Below are positions 5,167 through 7,315 of a DNA stretch of 7,315 bases, one piece after another. The DNA is from an uncultured Methanomicrobiales archaeon (GTDB taxonomy: Archaea; Thermoplasmatota; Thermoplasmata; Methanomassiliicoccales; Methanomethylophilaceae). The notes below the pieces were generated by a model. That model ran no database searches. It was not told the origin of the DNA and saw nothing but the letters and a program-made list of their open reading frames with translations. The first letter of the stretch is position 1. Each line of letters starts with the position of its first letter. The stretch spans positions 1 to 7,315 of the forward strand of contig CAMMYR010000028.1 of the NCBI GenBank assembly GCA_946528255.1, written 5' to 3'. The translations under genes were made by a program, and so were the position numbers.

Positions 5167-6099
5167 TCAGAGCTGGATCTCGATGCCCAGCTTCTCGGTG
5201 AGCTCCTTGTACCTGTTCCTGATGGTGACCTCGGTCACGCCGGCCACATCCGCGACCTCCCTCTGGGTCCTGCGCTCGTTGCACAGGATGGAGGAGATGT
5301 AGATGGCCGCGGCGGCGACGCCGGTGGGTCCCCTTCCGGAGGTGAGCTCCTTCTCCGAGGCGTCCTTGAGGATCTCGGCCGCCTTGCTCTGCACCTCTCC
5401 GCTGAGCTTCAGCTCGGAGCAGAACCTCTGGACGTAGTCCTGGGGCTTGGTGGGCATCAGCTTGAGCTTGAGCTCACGGGTCATGAACCTGTAGGTACGT
5501 CCGATCTCCTTCCTTCCGACACGGCTGGAGTTGGCCACTTCGTCAAGGGTCCTCGGGACACCGCACTGCCTGCATGCGGCGTAGAGCGATGCTGCGACGA
5601 CTCCCTCGATGGACCTTCCCCTGATGAGGTTCTTGGTGACCGCTTTCCTGTAGATCATGGCCGCGGTCTCCCTGACGTTCCTGGGGAGTCCCATGGCTGA
5701 GGCCATCCTCTCCAGCTCGGACAGTGCGAACGCGAGGTTCCTCTCCGTTGCGTTGGAGACACGGATCCTTCTCTGCCATTTCCTCAGCCTGTAGAGCTGG
5801 GCTCTGTTCCTGGTGGGGATGCTCTTTCCGTAGCTGTCCTTGTTCTTCCAGGAGATCTCGGTCGAGAGTCCCTTGTCGTGGATGGTATAGGTCATGGGTG
5901 CACCGGTACGGGCCCTCTTCTCGCCCTGTTCCGCATCGAAGGACCTCCATTCAGGTCCCTGGTCGATGAACCTGTCGTCGAGGACAGCTCCGCACTGTTC
6001 GCAGATGAGCTCCCCTCTGTTGTAATCGCGGCTGAAATGCTTGCCTCCGCACTCGGGGCATACCTCAATTTCTTCCGCGTCTTCCCTTACCTTTGCCAT
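5167..6099 (-). CDS. tfb: Transcription initiation factor TFB
   Basis: This is the archaeal homologue of TFIIB. It bridges TBP on the TATA box and RNA polymerase and reads the BRE element upstream of the TATA box. The 310-residue protein has the full layout. The N-terminal zinc ribbon has C14, C17, C33 and C36 (CPEC and CEQC). The B-finger/linker region includes RTGAP (64-68). Two cyclin-like repeats lie at about 117-205 and 212-305, and the second ends in the BRE-binding helix-turn-helix [20 protein letters not shown] (278-297). Length is typical. ATG 6099 has an AGGAG Shine-Dalgarno 9 bases upstream, and the start lies inside the 3' end of gar1, suggesting coupled translation. It ends in TGA before a hairpin terminator. 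Confidence 0.97.
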   Translation of the reverse strand: MAKVREDAEEIEVCPECGGKHFSRDYNRGELICEQCGAVLDDRFIDQGPEWRSFDAEQGEKRARTGAPMTYTIHDKGLSTEISWKNKDSYGKSIPTRNRAQLYRLRKWQRRIRVSNATERNLAFALSELERMASAMGLPRNVRETAAMIYRKAVTKNLIRGRSIEGVVAASLYAACRQCGVPRTLDEVANSSRVGRKEIGRTYRFMTRELKLKLMPTKPQDYVQRFCSELKLSGEVQSKAAEILKDASEKELTSGRGPTGVAAAAIYISSILCNERRTQREVADVAGVTEVTIRNRYKELTEKLGIEIQL

Positions 6100-6334
6100 C
6101 TTTGTTCTCTCCTCTGAAGTATGTTTCTTGGTTTAAGAGTCCGCCAAGGTCGCCTTTGATCACGGGTACGACGGTCACATATGGACAATCGACGGGTCCG
6201 AAGATCCTCTTGACGGTGCCGATCTTGCGATCGCGGTTATCGAATACGGCGTTGTTAACCTCGGGCGCGGTCACAGCTCTGATTACGATCTTCCCATCGT
6301 TCGTAATCGTCTCGATCTCGCCGAGGAACTGCAT
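6065..6334 (-). CDS. gar1: H/ACA RNP protein Gar1
   Basis: Gar1 is a small subunit of the H/ACA ribonucleoprotein that, with Cbf5, Nop10 and L7Ae, converts uridine to pseudouridine in rRNA under guide-RNA control. The 89-residue protein has the family core [20 protein letters not shown] (39-58), a six-stranded beta-barrel sequence, and a basic tail [11 protein letters not shown] chose ATG 6334 over the preceding TTG (6337) because AGGTGA lies 4 bases upstream of it. The last 35 bases overlap the start of tfb. A gar1-tfb pairing is known in euryarchaeal genomes. Both genes end in TGA and share the promoter upstream of gar1. Confidence 0.93.
   Translation of the reverse strand: MQFLGEIETITNDGKIVIRAVTAPEVNNAVFDNRDRKIGTVKRIFGPVDCPYVTVVPVIKGDLGGLLNQETYFRGENKDGKGKGRRGRN
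6109..6113 (-). promoter_or_regulatory. Shine-Dalgarno of tfb
   Basis: AGGAG on the minus strand lies 9 bases before ATG 6099. Internal ribosome binding is expected because tfb is the second gene of the transcript. Confidence 0.6.
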
Positions 6335-6338
6335 CAAA

Positions 6339-6344
6339 TCACCT
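6339..6344 (-). promoter_or_regulatory. Shine-Dalgarno deciding the gar1 start
   Basis: AGGTGA on the minus strand precedes ATG 6334 by 4 bases. It favours that ATG over the TTG one codon upstream. Confidence 0.65.
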
Positions 6345-6387
6345 AAGGTCCTATCCGTAGACTTGATATCAGATAGTTAAGCGTTTC

Positions 6388-6399
6388 ATATTTAAATAT
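6388..6399 (-). promoter_or_regulatory. Promoter of the gar1-tfb transcript
   Basis: atatttaaatat is a perfect 12-base palindrome with a strong archaeal TATA core. Transcription would start near 6368, giving a leader of about 34 bases that includes the AGGTGA site. Because it is symmetric it could in principle also fire rightward. Confidence 0.65.
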
Positions 6400-6429
6400 T
6401 TAGGTTTTCTTTAAGTTATGAAGAATAAT

Positions 6430-6440
6430 CAGTATATAAA
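6430..6440 (+). promoter_or_regulatory. TATA-like repeat, copy 1
   Basis: cagtatataaa is identical to 6475-6485. It resembles a strong archaeal TATA box on the plus strand and would start a transcript near 6462, about 95 bases before galE. Confidence 0.45.
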
Positions 6441-6474
6441 TACCTTATAAAGGAATACATCGCAGGGGAATTAA

Positions 6475-6485
6475 CAGTATATAAA
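6475..6485 (+). promoter_or_regulatory. TATA-like repeat, copy 2
   Basis: This is identical to 6430-6440, with 45 bases between equivalent positions. It would start a transcript near 6508, giving galE a leader of about 50 bases with no Shine-Dalgarno before its ATG. Confidence 0.5.
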
Positions 6486-6528
6486 GAAAAAATCAAATGG
6501 CCTATACATCCATCGACCCTGCGCACCC

Positions 6529-6536
6529 TTTATCTA
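6529..6536 (+). promoter_or_regulatory. TATA-like box at leaderless spacing for galE
   Basis: tttatcta is centred 26 bases before ATG 6558. This spacing matches the leaderless genes elsewhere in the window, but the motif is weaker than the two upstream copies. Confidence 0.35.
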
Positions 6537-6557
6537 GGCGGATTGCATCCCACATCC

Positions 6558-7315
6558 ATGATCCTCGTAACCGGCGGAGCAGGGTACATCGGCAGCCACT
6601 GCGTCCTCCGTCTCCTGAGGGACGGCAAGGATGTCGTCATTTTCGACAGTCTCGAGCTCGGCCACCGCGAGATCGTGGACAGGCTCGCCAAGGCCGATAC
6701 GCCCGGGAAGCTGGCTGGCTTTGTTCAGGGGGATCTGAAGAATCCGGATGACATCAAGTCCGTATTCGCGCAGTACGACATCGACTCCGTAGTCCATTTC
6801 GCCGCCTATTCGCAGGTGGCCGAGTCGATGCGCGAGCCCCAGAAGTACTACTATAACAACGTCTTCGGAACGCTGAACCTGCTCAGTGCAATGCTGTCCG
6901 CGGGTGTCAAGCTCATAGTGTTCTCATCCACCGCCGCCACGTACGGCGAGCCGGAATACGTCCCGATAGACGAGAACCATCCGCAGAGGCCGATCAACCC
7001 CTACGGCAACTCCAAGCTGATGATCGAGAGGATCATGGATGATTACGACCGTGCATACGGTCTCAGGAGCGTCAGGCTCCGCTACTTCAACGTCGTAGGT
7101 GCGGATGAGAGTGGCCTGATCGGCGAATGGCACGATCCCGAGACGCACCTGGTGCCCAACATCCTCAAGTCCAAGACCGGAGAGGGGAAGGAGTTCTCCA
7201 TGTTCGGTACCGATTATCCTACCAGGGACGGGACCTGCGTCAGGGATTACATCGACGTCAGCGACCTGATCGATGCCCACGTCCTCGCCCTCGAGTATCT
7301 GAAGAACGGCGGTAA
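6558..7315 (+). CDS. galE: UDP-glucose 4-epimerase (3' end outside the window)
   Basis: This enzyme interconverts UDP-glucose and UDP-galactose using bound NAD, supplying galactose for surface glycans or sugar metabolism. The visible 252 residues begin with the NAD-binding loop TGGAGYIGS (5-13). D30 in VVIFDS sits at the end of beta-2. The typical GDL (58-60) and HFAAYSQVAES (80-90) follow, then the active-site S124 in SSTAATYG and Y149-x-x-x-K153 in NPYGNSK of the short-chain dehydrogenase/reductase family. LRYFNVVGA (174-182) and VRDYIDVSDLIDAH (228-241) are GalE-like. Full GalE is about 330 residues, so about 80 are missing at the window edge. ATG 6558 starts directly at the Rossmann strand MILVTGG, which fixes the start. 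It is divergent from gar1. Another SDR epimerase cannot be fully excluded, but the motifs fit GalE best. Confidence 0.92.
   Translation, partial: MILVTGGAGYIGSHCVLRLLRDGKDVVIFDSLELGHREIVDRLAKADTPGKLAGFVQGDLKNPDDIKSVFAQYDIDSVVHFAAYSQVAESMREPQKYYYNNVFGTLNLLSAMLSAGVKLIVFSSTAATYGEPEYVPIDENHPQRPINPYGNSKLMIERIMDDYDRAYGLRSVRLRYFNVVGADESGLIGEWHDPETHLVPNILKSKTGEGKEFSMFGTDYPTRDGTCVRDYIDVSDLIDAHVLALEYLKNGG

Noticed and set aside
6497..6751. 84-codon plus-strand frame overlapping galE
   Set aside because: Most of it is a shifted frame of galE, whose motifs fix the reading frame from 6558.
1..7315. CRISPR array, tRNA or rRNA genes
   Set aside because: No regularly spaced repeats, no cloverleaf-like sequence and no rRNA-like stretch were seen by eye on either strand.

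Overview
The window looks like a piece of an archaeal chromosome. It carries transcription factor TFB, the H/ACA RNP protein Gar1, a two-domain archaeal tRNA-splicing endonuclease and a TrpB2-type tryptophan synthase beta chain. TATA-like boxes sit 25-30 bases before most start codons, as in leaderless archaeal transcripts. The mix of genes, the moderately high GC and an Rpn-type nuclease suggest Thermoplasmatota, most likely a Methanomassiliicoccales methanogen; this placement is inference. It matters because that order uses TAG for pyrrolysine in some genes, and two reading frames here are interrupted by a single in-frame TAG.

Left part (1-1765, visibly more AT-rich): a minus-strand Rpn-family PD-(D/E)XK nuclease (532-1416), followed by an out-of-frame stretch (96-551) that repeats the nuclease's C-terminal helical tail twice more and is itself split by a TAG. 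A 24-base exact direct repeat links the two parts. An intergenic region of about 350 bases follows, holding an 81-base inverted-repeat structure before trpB.

Middle part (1766-5160): a stand-alone trpB2, a strong hairpin terminator, then endA on the plus strand. Convergent with endA, and overlapping its last 187 bases, is an unrecognised minus-strand gene (4070-4693) with TAG at codon 13. Upstream of that is a small winged-helix regulator whose reading frame runs on over the start of the unknown gene, and whose promoter carries a 17-base palindrome.

Right part (5167-7315): gar1 and tfb form a minus-strand pair with overlapping ends, one promoter and a terminator hairpin. Across a divergent AT-rich region with two identical TATA-like boxes, a plus-strand galE runs off the right edge.

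The genes do not form one pathway. They are housekeeping functions (transcription initiation, RNA pseudouridylation, tRNA intron removal, tryptophan synthesis, UDP-sugar epimerisation) beside a mobile-type nuclease and two poorly known accessory genes. The main points for follow-up are the two TAG-interrupted frames, the overlaps and the repeated Rpn tail.
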